From: Marivita sp.
GTDB lineage: Bacteria; Pseudomonadota; Alphaproteobacteria; Rhodobacterales; Rhodobacteraceae
Reading direction: 5' to 3'
DNA length: 64,000 nt
Assembly: GCF_020055675.1 (NCBI RefSeq)
Contig: NZ_JAIPUS010000010.1
Coordinates: forward strand, 45,901 to 109,900
Below the pieces are notes generated by a model. The model worked only from the letters and a program-made list of their open reading frames with translations. It was not told the DNA's origin and searched no databases. The translations under genes were made by a program, and so were the position numbers. Positions 1 to 8,855 of this stretch are shown piece by piece. Numbering within the stretch: position 1 is the stretch's first letter; the number at the start of each line of letters is the position of its first letter.

Positions 1-82
1 GACCGGGGTCGATCATCTTTTCACGCGCCACCGCTTCGGCGGTTTGCAACAGTTCCAACTGGTTGGCTGATGTGATTGCCAT
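1..82 (-). CDS. nusA: Transcription termination/antitermination factor NusA, N-terminal fragment
   Basis: Only the first 27 codons lie in the window; the gene runs off the left edge on the minus strand. The translation begins MAITSANQLELLQTAEAVAR and continues EKMIDPG, which matches the start of alphaproteobacterial NusA, an RNA-polymerase-binding elongation factor. It starts 5 nt after the rimP stop codon, and rimP-nusA is a classic operon order. That context raises confidence despite the short fragment. Confidence 0.85.
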   Translation of the reverse strand, partial: MAITSANQLELLQTAEAVAREKMIDPG

Positions 83-87
83 GCGCT

Positions 88-657
88 TTACTCCTCTTCG
101 GGCCCTTCGGCCTCGATCACGTCGTCAAAATTGGTCTCGTCAAAGCCTTGCGCCTTGCGTGCCTTCAGCATTTCCTTGATCAGCTCCTCGGTCAGAACCA
201 GCTTGGCATCCGAGAGCCAGTCGAAGTTCAGCCCGATCGTGCCCTCGTCCAGGTTGACCAGCACCTCGTCCTCCTCGACACCGGCCAGCACACCCTTGAA
301 GCGTTTGCGCCCGTCGATCAGCTCGGAGGTTTCCAGCTTGGCTTCGTAGCCCTCGAACGTCTCGAAATCCTTGAGCCGGGTCAAAGGCCGGTCGATCCCC
401 GGCGATGATACCTCCAGCGTGTAGGTATCAAGAATCGGGTCCTCGACATCCAGCGTCGCGCTCACGGCGGTGCTGATCGCGGCACATTCATCCACTTCGA
501 TCCCGCCATCCGGGCGCTCTGCCATGATCTGCAAGGTCGATGTCTTGCCGCCCATCAACCGGATCCGCACGAGCTCGAACCCCATGTCCTCGATGACAGG
601 GGTGATGATCTCGGCCAGACGACGGTCCATCGCGGCTTTTGCGATCAGGTCAGACAT
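88..657 (-). CDS. rimP: Ribosome maturation factor RimP
   Basis: This 189-residue protein fits RimP, which binds the 30S precursor and helps assemble the head of the small subunit in the cytoplasm. The family signature [12 protein letters not shown] is at residues 81-92, joining the N-terminal alpha/beta domain to the C-terminal SH3-like barrel. The protein ends in an acidic tail from about residue 172, longer than in E. coli and common in alphaproteobacteria. It is transcribed into nusA with a 5 nt gap. A terminator-like hairpin upstream separates it from tamB, so rimP-nusA probably has its own promoter. Confidence 0.95.
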   Translation of the reverse strand: MSDLIAKAAMDRRLAEIITPVIEDMGFELVRIRLMGGKTSTLQIMAERPDGGIEVDECAAISTAVSATLDVEDPILDTYTLEVSSPGIDRPLTRLKDFETFEGYEAKLETSELIDGRKRFKGVLAGVEEDEVLVNLDEGTIGLNFDWLSDAKLVLTEELIKEMLKARKAQGFDETNFDDVIEAEGPEEE

Positions 658-678
658 TGATGCTTACTCTCCAGACAC

Positions 679-701
679 AAAAAAACGGGCGCGCGGCCCG
701 T
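679..701 (-). terminator. Rho-independent terminator after tamB
   Basis: Read on the minus strand, a 6 bp GC stem (ACGGGC pairing with GCCCGT around a 5 nt loop) is followed directly by a run of seven T. It lies 164 nt after the tamB stop and just before rimP, so it probably ends the tamAB transcript. Confidence 0.75.
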
Positions 702-864
702 CGAAGAATTCGGTGGGTGAAGGCCGAAACCGACACGCCGCTATTGGCTTGGATATACGCAGCGTATCCCGGTTCCGCAAGGGGATTCGTTCCCGCATCG
801 TCAACACCACGAAAAACACCCTCAGACCCGCTGGACGCGGTGCGCCCCGCACCGGGCTGAAACC

Positions 865-3800
865 TCAGTAATCCCTTTCGAAAAAGACCCCGACAGATGA
901 ATTCCCGGTTGTGTCGGTACTGCCCCGCGCCGTGATGTCCGATGTCACGTCAAGGTTCAGGTTGATCTCTGTCTGGCCGCCGCTTTCCACGACGATATCC
1001 GAATAGACGTTGTCGGAAATGTATTTTCCTGCGCGCACCGCCGTTTCGCCCTCCGAGGTTTGCGTGACGTCCAGATCATCCAGACCGAAGCTGTTGCGCA
1101 GCCCTGACAGGATCCCGCCACCGCCGCGGCCGGCCAGCGTGGCCACCGCGTTGGCCAGTTCCAGCGCCTGAAGCGCCGACAGGTTCGACAAATCCCGCCC
1201 GAAAAGAAGCTGCGCCAGAACCTCGTCCTCCGGCAATTCGGGGCTGGAGCTGAAGGTGATGTCGGGCGATGACGCGGGCCCGTCCAGAATGATGCGCACC
1301 GTGATCCCGTTCGCCTCGGTCGCGGCCACAAAGCGCAGCACCGGGTTGAAACTGCCGCTCAACTGGATGCGCCCCTCGTCCAGCGTGAACCGCTGGTTCA
1401 GGATATCCAGACGTCCGCGCACCAGTTCGAAACCGCCCTGCGGAATGATGTCCGATGTTGGCCCGGTGAGCCGCAGCAGCCCCGAAAGCTCGGCATCCAG
1501 CCCGCGCCCCCGGACAAACACCTGCCCCGGCGCGCGCAGCGTCAGGTCCAGGCGGGTCGACGACGGACCGCTGCGTTGCGGTTCCGCGCCGGAGGTCGGG
1601 GGCGCGTCCCCCAGCCCGGCGCGATCCAGCGTGCGCATCACCGGACGCGTCGCGCCCAGATGATTGACCGGCGGAATATCCGCCAGCGCCGTCACCCCCG
1701 ATTCGGGCACTTTGATTTCGGTCTCGTTGAGTTGCAGATCGCCGCTGATCAAAAGCGACCTGCCTATCGGCCCGGTCAGGTTGACGGTGCCATCGACGCT
1801 TGAGTCATAAAGGTCCACATCGCGAATGCCGAACCGGTTCAGCGTCGCTGTCAGGTTGGCATCAAAGCCATCCAGTCCCAGGCGCCCGTTCACATCGACC
1901 GATCCGCCGTGATTGCCCGGTGCCGACAACGCGATCTGCGCCGCACCACCTGCCAGCCGTATCTGCCCCTCGATCGGCGTCAGGGTGATGCCCAGCGTGG
2001 GGGCGCTCAGTTCCGCGCCGCGCGGCGTGATCGTGCCCGACAGGCTGGTCAGCGCCAAGGGACCCGACATCGTCAGGTCCAGATCGGCCCGACCGTTCAG
2101 CCTGCGCGGCGCGATGAAGACATTGGCAAGGCCAAGCGGGGCGGTCCCGTCGACTTGCAGGTTGGCCCTGCCGGCATTGGTGACCGCGCCATCAACCGCC
2201 AGCGCGGTGCCGCCGGGACCATCCAGAGCCACATCCACGCCGTATCCATCGCTGCGCTGCTGCACGCTGCCATCCATGGCAAGCGCGCCTTCGAAATCCG
2301 GCGCAATTAGCCCGACATTCGCGAGCCGTGCAGAGATATCGAGGTTGCTCAACGGCCCGCTTGCCCGGGCAGTGATCTCGGGGGTCTGGACCTGTGCCGA
2401 CAACCGGTCCAGGGTGCCGTTCTGACCGGCCGCGCCAAACTCGAACCGCGTGACGCCGCGCAAAAGTTGGTCCACCACCGGGTTCCCGATGCCAAGACCC
2501 GATCCTTGGCCGCTGCCCGAAAGATCGAAGGTGCCGCCATCTTCGTAAGAGCCGCGCAGGTCGGCGCGCGCTTGCCCGCGCAACGATTGACCGGCCAGGG
2601 CCGACAGGGGGGCAAGGTTGCCTGCATCGACCGACAGGTCAAATGTCGCATCCGGGGCACTCAGCGCCCCTGTCACCGTGGCGGACCCGGTCGCACCGAG
2701 TGCTCCCGCGTCCAAACGGATCGTCTGCACCGTCAGGCGTTCGCCTGCCTGGACCCAGTTGAACCGTGTCATGGCGCTCGGGGTCGAGCCGACCGCTTGT
2801 GCGAGCCGATCATCGGCCAGCCGCACTGCGGTCCCTTCGACTGTCAGATCGCCGTCCGCCGACACAAGCCCGCCACTGTCGGTCTGCGAAATCGCCCCGG
2901 TGCCGCGCACCGACAGCGCATCGGCCGACACTTGCGGCGATCCCAGGTCGTTGACGCGGATATCCGCGTCCCAGCGTCCATCCGGTCCGCCGGTCGCTTC
3001 AAGCGTGACCGTCCCGCTGTCCAGCTCCATCCCGCCTGCAAACGGCAGGCGCACCGCTTGCGACCCGTTCGAAAGGTCCGCCGTAATGGCCATGTTGCGC
3101 AGCGTCGCACCGTTCAGCAGCACCGTTCCGTCCAGAACTGCGGCGCCAGCGGCTTCGCCCGGAAATACCCTGTCCAGATCGGCCAGCCGCCCGTCAAGAC
3201 GCAGCGACGTGTCGGCGCTCGTGATCTTGCCGGTCGCGCTCATGGTCAACGCGGAGGTCGCGACCCGCGCGGAGCGCAGCGTGGTCCCGGTTTCGTCGCG
3301 CCGCACATCCAGCCGCGCCGATCCGACACCGTCCAGAAGACGATCCGCGATGTCCTGGCCGATCGACACGCCCACCGTTGTGCCGTCGATCACGATGTCG
3401 GCCATGCCCGAGACCGGTGCAATCGCCCCGTCGATCCGCATGTCGACCCGCCCGCCAAGGGGCCGCCCGGCCACCGCTGAAAACCGGTCGAGCCGTTCGG
3501 CCGCGAGTGTCAGGTCCAGCGCCAGCGGCATCGCGTCCTGCGCTGTCCAGGTCGCAGTCCCGTTCAGGCCATAATCTTCGCCCGCCGCTTCGATCCCGGT
3601 GACGCGAAGCGGCTGGCCGCTCCGGTAATCGACCCGTGCCTGGCCTGACAGGTCCGTGCCCACGGCTTCGGCCAAGTCGGGATCGGCCAGCGCAAGATCA
3701 TTCGCGGCAAAGGACAGGTCCAGCCCGAGTGTCCCGTCTTCGGCCAATCGCTTCTGGTCGATCGTGCCCCGGCCTTGCAGCGCCAAGACATCCAGCGTCG

Positions 3801-4950
3801 CGGCCGGGTTTTCGAAGTCCGACACCCGCGCATCGAAGGTGAAATCGCCGTTCAGCGCCGCATCGAACGTGACCGACGCCACCTGCGTGTCGCCGTCGCC
3901 AAAGGGCAACACAACCGGACCGCCCTCGGGGCTGGAAATCTGGCCCGTGGCGTCCAGCGCATCAAGCCAGCCGCTTTCAGATACTTCCGCGCTGCCGCTT
4001 AGCGACAGCGTGTTGGCGGTGAGATCGAACTGCGGCACGTCCGTCCGCCCGGACGCATCGCGAATGACCCGCGCCTGCAGGGAGATGTCGTCGCCGAAGA
4101 AGTCCCGCCTGTCTTCCGTCAAAAGCGGTGTCGGATCGCCGTCTATATCGACCTGGAGGTCGAAACCGCCCGTGTCCGCCGGGGCCAGAATTCCGACAGT
4201 CCCGGTGATGCGTGGCTCATCATTTGTGGCCAGCTCCAGATCGGCCGTGAAATCGTCGATCTGCCCGTCACCCGCCACGGTCAGGGCAATCGACGGCGCC
4301 CCGGGGATGCCGACACGCTTGGAAACCAACCCGCCTTCTGCTTCCTCGGCAGTCAGATCGACCGCCAATCGTCGCGACGATGGATCATAGCTCGCCGCCA
4401 CTTGGATCACTGCCTGCTGGCCGTCCACACGGTTCAGACCAAGCTGCACCGCGCCGCCGCCGTCATCCAGCGTGGCTGACCCGTTGACGGCGAATTCGGC
4501 CTCTTCTCCAAGCAGCGAAGCGCCAAGCTGAACCGAGGTCAGCGCGAATTCCTCGATGCGAATCTCGACAGGAAGATCGGGAATGGAAAACGGTTCGGCT
4601 TCCGCGCTCGGCACGTCCGTCCCGGCATCGGGCGCACGCGACACGACGACCGTTTCGGCGGTGAAAGAGGTGACATCCACGATCCCGCGCAACAGGGCCG
4701 CGCGGGTCCAGTCAAGCTCCACGTTCTCGGCCCGGAACCATTCGCCGGACTCGTCGGAGATCGACAGAAGCGCGATGGACGCTTCGCTCGACAGCGCGCC
4801 TTGGAAACCGCGTATCCGCACGTCGCGGCCCGCGCCGGACAGCGCGTCCTGCAGCAGGCCGGCAAGATAGCCGGGGTCTTCCTCGCTGTCCTGGGCGGCC
4901 GCAGACAGCGGCCAGTATAGGACCATCAGCAGTGTCAGAATGAAACGCAT
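865..4950 (-). CDS. tamB: Translocation and assembly module inner-membrane component TamB
   Basis: This 1361-residue protein starts with a hydrophobic segment (MRFILTLLMVLYWPLSAAAQ) and is otherwise periplasmic, rich in short beta-repeats typical of TamB. The C-terminal 300 residues carry the DUF490/TamB domain (FVRGRGLDAELSG, LFGRDLSNLSALQALELA) and end in FFERDY. With TamA it helps insert proteins into, or move lipids to, the outer membrane. The open frame extends 18 codons upstream into tamA. I chose the internal ATG because it follows the tamA stop by one base and opens the signal/anchor segment. The length is within the family range. Confidence 0.95.
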   Translation of the reverse strand: MRFILTLLMVLYWPLSAAAQDSEEDPGYLAGLLQDALSGAGRDVRIRGFQGALSSEASIALLSISDESGEWFRAENVELDWTRAALLRGIVDVTSFTAETVVVSRAPDAGTDVPSAEAEPFSIPDLPVEIRIEEFALTSVQLGASLLGEEAEFAVNGSATLDDGGGAVQLGLNRVDGQQAVIQVAASYDPSSRRLAVDLTAEEAEGGLVSKRVGIPGAPSIALTVAGDGQIDDFTADLELATNDEPRITGTVGILAPADTGGFDLQVDIDGDPTPLLTEDRRDFFGDDISLQARVIRDASGRTDVPQFDLTANTLSLSGSAEVSESGWLDALDATGQISSPEGGPVVLPFGDGDTQVASVTFDAALNGDFTFDARVSDFENPAATLDVLALQGRGTIDQKRLAEDGTLGLDLSFAANDLALADPDLAEAVGTDLSGQARVDYRSGQPLRVTGIEAAGEDYGLNGTATWTAQDAMPLALDLTLAAERLDRFSAVAGRPLGGRVDMRIDGAIAPVSGMADIVIDGTTVGVSIGQDIADRLLDGVGSARLDVRRDETGTTLRSARVATSALTMSATGKITSADTSLRLDGRLADLDRVFPGEAAGAAVLDGTVLLNGATLRNMAITADLSNGSQAVRLPFAGGMELDSGTVTLEATGGPDGRWDADIRVNDLGSPQVSADALSVRGTGAISQTDSGGLVSADGDLTVEGTAVRLADDRLAQAVGSTPSAMTRFNWVQAGERLTVQTIRLDAGALGATGSATVTGALSAPDATFDLSVDAGNLAPLSALAGQSLRGQARADLRGSYEDGGTFDLSGSGQGSGLGIGNPVVDQLLRGVTRFEFGAAGQNGTLDRLSAQVQTPEITARASGPLSNLDISARLANVGLIAPDFEGALAMDGSVQQRSDGYGVDVALDGPGGTALAVDGAVTNAGRANLQVDGTAPLGLANVFIAPRRLNGRADLDLTMSGPLALTSLSGTITPRGAELSAPTLGITLTPIEGQIRLAGGAAQIALSAPGNHGGSVDVNGRLGLDGFDANLTATLNRFGIRDVDLYDSSVDGTVNLTGPIGRSLLISGDLQLNETEIKVPESGVTALADIPPVNHLGATRPVMRTLDRAGLGDAPPTSGAEPQRSGPSSTRLDLTLRAPGQVFVRGRGLDAELSGLLRLTGPTSDIIPQGGFELVRGRLDILNQRFTLDEGRIQLSGSFNPVLRFVAATEANGITVRIILDGPASSPDITFSSSPELPEDEVLAQLLFGRDLSNLSALQALELANAVATLAGRGGGGILSGLRNSFGLDDLDVTQTSEGETAVRAGKYISDNVYSDIVVESGGQTEINLNLDVTSDITARGSTDTTGNSSVGVFFERDY

Positions 4951-4951
4951 C

Positions 4952-6742
4952 TCAGAAAGCCTGCCCAATACCGATGTAAAGTTCATAGGCCTGGCCGGCG
5001 TCATCGCCTGTCACCGGCGTCGCCACATCCACCCGGATCGGACCGATCCCGGTATCGTAGCGCAGGCCAATCCCGGCCCCTGCGTGCCAGTCGCTGTCGC
5101 CACCAAAGCCGCTGTCTTCGGTGACCATGCCGGCATCGTAGAACCCGACAAGGCCGATATTGCCGCGCACCTTTGCGCGCAGTTCCGCCGAAACCGCGGC
5201 AAAGCTCTGGCCGCCGGTGAATTCGCCATTGTTGGCCGTCACGCCCAGCGACTGGTAAGGTTGCCCCCGCACCGTGCCGCCGCCGCCGGAATAGAACAGG
5301 TAGTCTGGCACGGTTCCTTCAAGGTCCGGCCCCCAGACCGACCCGATCTGCGCCCGGCCTGCGAGCACGAAACGGTCGTCTTCACCCAACCCCAGATAAG
5401 CCCGTGCATCCGAACTGACCTGCACCCCGCTTTCGGTGTCGTCCAGGCCAAGGAACGGAAGTCCGGTCGCCGAGATGTAAAATCCGTCAGTCGGGTTGAG
5501 GGTGTCGTTGCGCGTATCGTAGCTCGCACCGAAGGTGGCGGTCAGCAGTTGAAACTCCCGCGCGCCGAACGCGTCCTCGGTGTCGATATAGCGATAGCCA
5601 AGCCCGAACGTCCCGGTAAGCTCATCGGAAAACCGATGCGTCAAACCCGAGGAAAGGCTTGCCTGATCGCTGCTGAACCCCGGCTCGTTCAATTGCTCGA
5701 TCGAGGCGCTCAGGTAAAATTCGGTATCCGGCGTAAAGGTTGCAGGCCGCCCGTAGGTGAGTCCCAGCTTGTAGTCGATATCGTTCTCGTCGGTGCCGAT
5801 CCCGGAAATCTCGGCGTCGACTCTCAGCCGCTCTGCGCCCTGAAACAGGTTCCGGTGCAGCCAGAAGGCGGTCAGCTTGCCGCCCTCTTGCGTCGAAACC
5901 TCGGCGCCAAAGCCGAACCGCCGTGGCTTCTGTTCGGCCAGTTGCACGTCCAGGTCGAGCGTTTCGTCCGGTTCCGCCGTTTCCGCCTCTGAAATCGCGA
6001 CGGAACTGAACACACCGGTCTGCCGCAACCGGCGCTCGGCCTGCGCGATCTCTTCGGGATCGAACACCGCGCCGTGCGGGATGCCGGCAATCTCGCGAAT
6101 ACGTCGGGCGTGGATCGTGTCATTGCCCGTCACCCCGATATCCCCGAACCGCAGACGTGGCCCGGGGGACAGATCGAGCTTGACGTCCAGCTCCCGGTCC
6201 GGGTGATTGGCGGTGATCCGCTGATTGACCAGCCGTGCCTTGGCGTGACCCGCGTTGCGCCAGCCTGTGATGCCGGCATCCACTGCGGTGCGGATCGGTG
6301 GGGTTCCGGCCCGTGCACCGCTGCGGAAGCTGTCCGGTATCCGGGTTCCCTCGGCCAGGGGGGCGATCTCGGCCTGGCCAAAGCGGAACCGTGATCCCGG
6401 ATCGACCTGCACAAGGATCTGATCAATGTTGCCCGGCGCTTCGAAGGGCGAAATCCCGGCCGCTTCCCGGCCATCGATCGTGATCGAAATCGCCGGGGCA
6501 AAGCGTCCCGCCGCGTACATGGCCGCTACCAGACGCCCATAATCCGTCTGCGCCGCAGCCAGAAGCGCTTGTGGCGTGGGGGTCTCGGTATCCAGCAGAT
6601 CAACCATGGACATCGCGTCCTTCAACTCGGAGCGAAGCGCGTCTCCCCCGCCGGACACATTCAGATCAAGCGTTTGGGCGGCGCCCATGCCGGGTAGAGC
6701 CAAAAGGCACACGCACAACATCCTGCGGTCAAACCTGGTCAT
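4952..6742 (-). CDS. tamA: Autotransporter assembly factor TamA (Omp85/BamA family)
   Basis: This protein of about 596 residues has a signal peptide ending near GMGAAQ, POTRA repeats in roughly the first 250 residues, and a C-terminal Omp85 barrel ending in aromatic F (YIGIGQAF). The barrel includes the SGGGGTVRGQPYQSLG segment, the conserved (V/I)RG(Y/F/Q) lid-lock region. It is an outer-membrane protein acting with TamB, encoded one base downstream. The frame allows a TTG start at 6751, but the ATG at 6742 is preferred because it leaves room for a GAGG-type ribosome site. Confidence 0.95.
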   Translation of the reverse strand: MTRFDRRMLCVCLLALPGMGAAQTLDLNVSGGGDALRSELKDAMSMVDLLDTETPTPQALLAAAQTDYGRLVAAMYAAGRFAPAISITIDGREAAGISPFEAPGNIDQILVQVDPGSRFRFGQAEIAPLAEGTRIPDSFRSGARAGTPPIRTAVDAGITGWRNAGHAKARLVNQRITANHPDRELDVKLDLSPGPRLRFGDIGVTGNDTIHARRIREIAGIPHGAVFDPEEIAQAERRLRQTGVFSSVAISEAETAEPDETLDLDVQLAEQKPRRFGFGAEVSTQEGGKLTAFWLHRNLFQGAERLRVDAEISGIGTDENDIDYKLGLTYGRPATFTPDTEFYLSASIEQLNEPGFSSDQASLSSGLTHRFSDELTGTFGLGYRYIDTEDAFGAREFQLLTATFGASYDTRNDTLNPTDGFYISATGLPFLGLDDTESGVQVSSDARAYLGLGEDDRFVLAGRAQIGSVWGPDLEGTVPDYLFYSGGGGTVRGQPYQSLGVTANNGEFTGGQSFAAVSAELRAKVRGNIGLVGFYDAGMVTEDSGFGGDSDWHAGAGIGLRYDTGIGPIRVDVATPVTGDDAGQAYELYIGIGQAF

Positions 6743-6869
6743 CCGCCCCAAACCTCGTTCTTACACCTGAAAAGGCATAGCAGTTGAACCACCAACTCTG
6801 CAAATGAGTTCCCCGTTCCGGGCAATCACGATTTTGCCGCACGGGCGCCCCGCGGATGACCCGCACAGG

Positions 6870-6905
6870 AAAAGGCGGGCATGACGATGGGGCTGTCATG
6901 CCCGC
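6870..6905 (-). terminator. Rho-independent terminator
   Basis: A perfect 11 bp inverted repeat (GCGGGCATGAC at 6875-6885 and its complement at 6895-6905, 9 nt loop) is followed on the minus strand by CTTTTCC. It lies 48 nt past the stop of the small secreted protein at 6954-7439 and upstream of the tamA start. Confidence 0.75.
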
Positions 6906-6953
6906 AAGGGGCAAAGGGTCAAGGGCCACAGGCCATTTGCCGGCCTGCCCGCG

Positions 6954-7439
6954 TCAGTGCCGCGCCAAGCTGTACCCTTTGTGCCGAAGGCACGGCAGGG
7001 CGTAGGCCGGTGTCGTGCCGCGCCGCGTCTGCACCGTCATGTTGCAGGCGCGGGGCAAGCTGCGCAGGCGGATATTGTTTCGCTCAAGGCAGCGCCCCAT
7101 GACCACGCGGTTCAAACGCCCGCCCTTGATCTGCCGCACACAGCGCGCGGGCAGGGCTGCCCTGTGCCGGCCCGGCACATGACCGCGCGGCACGACTTTG
7201 GGATAGCTCTGCGATTGTGTGATCTGGGGTTTTTGCGGGTGTCGCGTGATCGTGACTTTGTCGTCGTCCCGATCTCTGTCGCGCGCATTCTGGATCGCCT
7301 TTCCGATGATGAAAACCGTCGCCGCCCCGGCCAAAAGCCGCGCGATATCCTCTTCGGACGCCGCCTTTGCGGGGACAGGTGAAAACGTGGCGATGGTGGT
7401 GGCGACAACCAGGACAGCTGCGATGAATTTGCGTGACAT
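6954..7439 (-). CDS. Small secreted protein of unknown function
   Basis: This 161-residue protein has a clear signal peptide (MSRKFIAAVLVVATTIATF, cleavage near AKA-A at residue 27). A charged stretch RDRDRDDDK follows, then a basic C-terminal half with four cysteines (ARCVRQ, GRCLER, RACNMT, PCLRHK) that could form two disulfides in the periplasm. I do not recognise the family. The frame is open 63 codons further upstream, but the ATG at 7439 has an AAAGGA ribosome site and opens the signal peptide. A terminator follows, so it looks monocistronic. Confidence 0.75.
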   Translation of the reverse strand: MSRKFIAAVLVVATTIATFSPVPAKAASEEDIARLLAGAATVFIIGKAIQNARDRDRDDDKVTITRHPQKPQITQSQSYPKVVPRGHVPGRHRAALPARCVRQIKGGRLNRVVMGRCLERNNIRLRSLPRACNMTVQTRRGTTPAYALPCLRHKGYSLARH

Positions 7440-7626
7440 GAGAGGGCATCCTTTCGATCGGTGACGCGCCGCACCGGGCGCTTTGAAAGGGCAGGGAGGT
7501 TGCACCCCGCCGCCTGTATCTGCCATCTCGGCGAGCTTTGACACGTCAGGCAATAACGCGCCCCGGTTATGCGATAACCACGGCACCATTATTGAATTTC
7601 CCCGCGCGCCGCCGCAGGGTGAACCC

Positions 7627-7911
7627 ATGAAACACGTCTTTCCTTTTGTCGTCCTTGCCGCGCTCTTGGCACCTGCCGCCGCTCAGGCCGATTGCTATGC
7701 CGATTACAAGGCGAAACAGGACAATCCCCTGCGCTTGCATTATGGCGTGGCCGAGATTTCGGGCCCCTGTTCGGTGAACGCTGCGCAACGGCAACTTGCG
7801 ACCCGGCTTGCACAAGCGGGCTGGACATTGCTCAATGTGGTGTCGGTGTTCGACGAAGACGGGTTAGCCGAAAGGAAAGACAGTGCCGGATCGAACTTCC
7901 TCCGCTACTGA
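7627..7911 (+). CDS. Small secreted protein of unknown function
   Basis: This 94-residue protein has a signal peptide (MKHVFPFVVLAALLAPAAAQA) and a mature part of about 73 residues with two cysteines (DCYADYK and SGPCSV) that could form one disulfide. The C-terminal WTLLNVVSVFDEDGL looks folded. I cannot assign a function. Its 3' end overlaps the next gene by 29 nt in another frame, which suggests translational coupling and a shared role with that membrane protein. It is divergent from the other small secreted gene at 6954-7439. Confidence 0.7.
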   Translation: MKHVFPFVVLAALLAPAAAQADCYADYKAKQDNPLRLHYGVAEISGPCSVNAAQRQLATRLAQAGWTLLNVVSVFDEDGLAERKDSAGSNFLRY

Positions 7912-8587
7912 CGCGCGACGCTCCGGCACCCGGATCGTGGCCATCGGGATCAGCGTGATTGTCGGCCTGCTGCTGCTGGCCGGTATCGTGCTGTTTCTGA
8001 CCTTGCCCGATGGCAACGCGTTCAATGCGCGGGTCGAGCGGATTTTCGTCGAAAACGACGACCTCACCTCGCAGGCCGAAATCAAGCTGCTCGAGATCCT
8101 CGCCCAGTCCGGCACCGCATTCTCCGACACGCTGGCCGGGTATCGCACCGCGATTTTCGTTCTGCTGATCTTTGCGACCGCGATGCTGGTCGCGGCCTTG
8201 GTGTTTCTCATGTTGCTGGTCATGCTCAATCGCCGCATGGCCCAGATCGAGCGCTCGGGGATCCAGGTCAACTCTCTCATCGTCAGCCGGGAGGAAAACA
8301 CCGTCTACCTGAACACGATGGGATTCAAGCTGACCGATGCGATGATGGAGACGATTTCGATTCTGGCCGAAGCGCGACTGGACGACGACCTGCTGTCCGG
8401 TGCCCAGATCGAAGCGATGGTGTCCGGCAAGTCCGCAGCCGATTGCGACGAAGCCGCCGGGGCCACCCGGATCAAGCGCCTGCGCGACGGGTTGGGCAAC
8501 CAGCTGGTCAGCGAGTTGCTGATCAAGAATATCGCCCGCCGCGGTTATATGCTCGCCATCGACAAGGACGTCATCGAGGTGGTGTAA
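7883..8587 (+). CDS. Two-TM membrane protein with C-terminal winged-helix-like domain
   Basis: The 234-residue protein has transmembrane segments at about 17-41 and 87-114 with a 45-residue periplasmic loop between them. Residues 128-234 resemble an OmpR-type winged helix: SREENTVYLNTMGFKLTDA, then KRLRDGLG and the wing-like NIARRGYML. In OmpR proteins the equivalents are the beta hairpin, the recognition helix region and the RGxGY wing. The predicted topology puts this domain in the cytoplasm, after the membrane segments, the reverse of CadC/ToxR. It starts with GTG behind AAAGGAAAG and overlaps the previous gene by 29 nt. The DNA-binding role is inferred from pattern only. Confidence 0.7.
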   Translation: MPDRTSSATDARRSGTRIVAIGISVIVGLLLLAGIVLFLTLPDGNAFNARVERIFVENDDLTSQAEIKLLEILAQSGTAFSDTLAGYRTAIFVLLIFATAMLVAALVFLMLLVMLNRRMAQIERSGIQVNSLIVSREENTVYLNTMGFKLTDAMMETISILAEARLDDDLLSGAQIEAMVSGKSAADCDEAAGATRIKRLRDGLGNQLVSELLIKNIARRGYMLAIDKDVIEVV

Positions 8588-8682
8588 GCCGGGACATCCG
8601 CAAAGCGGGACATCCTTTGCGCCCACCGTATTTGCGCCCATTGTTCCGGCCGCATGTTCTCATGTCGGGCTGCAAGGCAAAT

Positions 8683-8851
8683 CCGTACGAATAAACCGTA
8701 CGGCTCCGCGCCGCGCCTTGTACGGTTGAACATGCCCTGTCGTGTCATCGGTTAGGGTTGGGGGCAAATCCGCGCGATTTGGCGGGATGTCACCCTGCGT
8801 CGCATGCCGGCCCGTACAGCGGCCCCCGCTCAACCGTACAAACCGTACGGC
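8683..8851. repeat. Cluster of CCGTAC/GTACGG repeats between convergent genes
   Basis: Six copies of CCGTAC(A/G), or its complement, fall in 170 bp at 8683, 8696, 8719, 8812, 8834 and 8843. AAACCGTACGGC occurs twice as a direct repeat (8693-8704 and 8840-8851). TTGTACGGTTGA (8718-8729) has its exact reverse complement at 8830-8841. AACCGTAC (8694-8701) can also pair with GTACGGTT (8720-8727). The region is downstream of both flanking genes, so it is not an ordinary promoter. It could hold protein-binding sites, a termination structure or a small repeat element. Confidence 0.7.
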
Positions 8852-8855
8852 GCGG

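Noticed and set aside
2467..3480. Long plus-strand frames opposite tamB.
   Set aside because: High-GC shadow frames; their translations are R/P/A-rich without domains, while tamB is clearly real.
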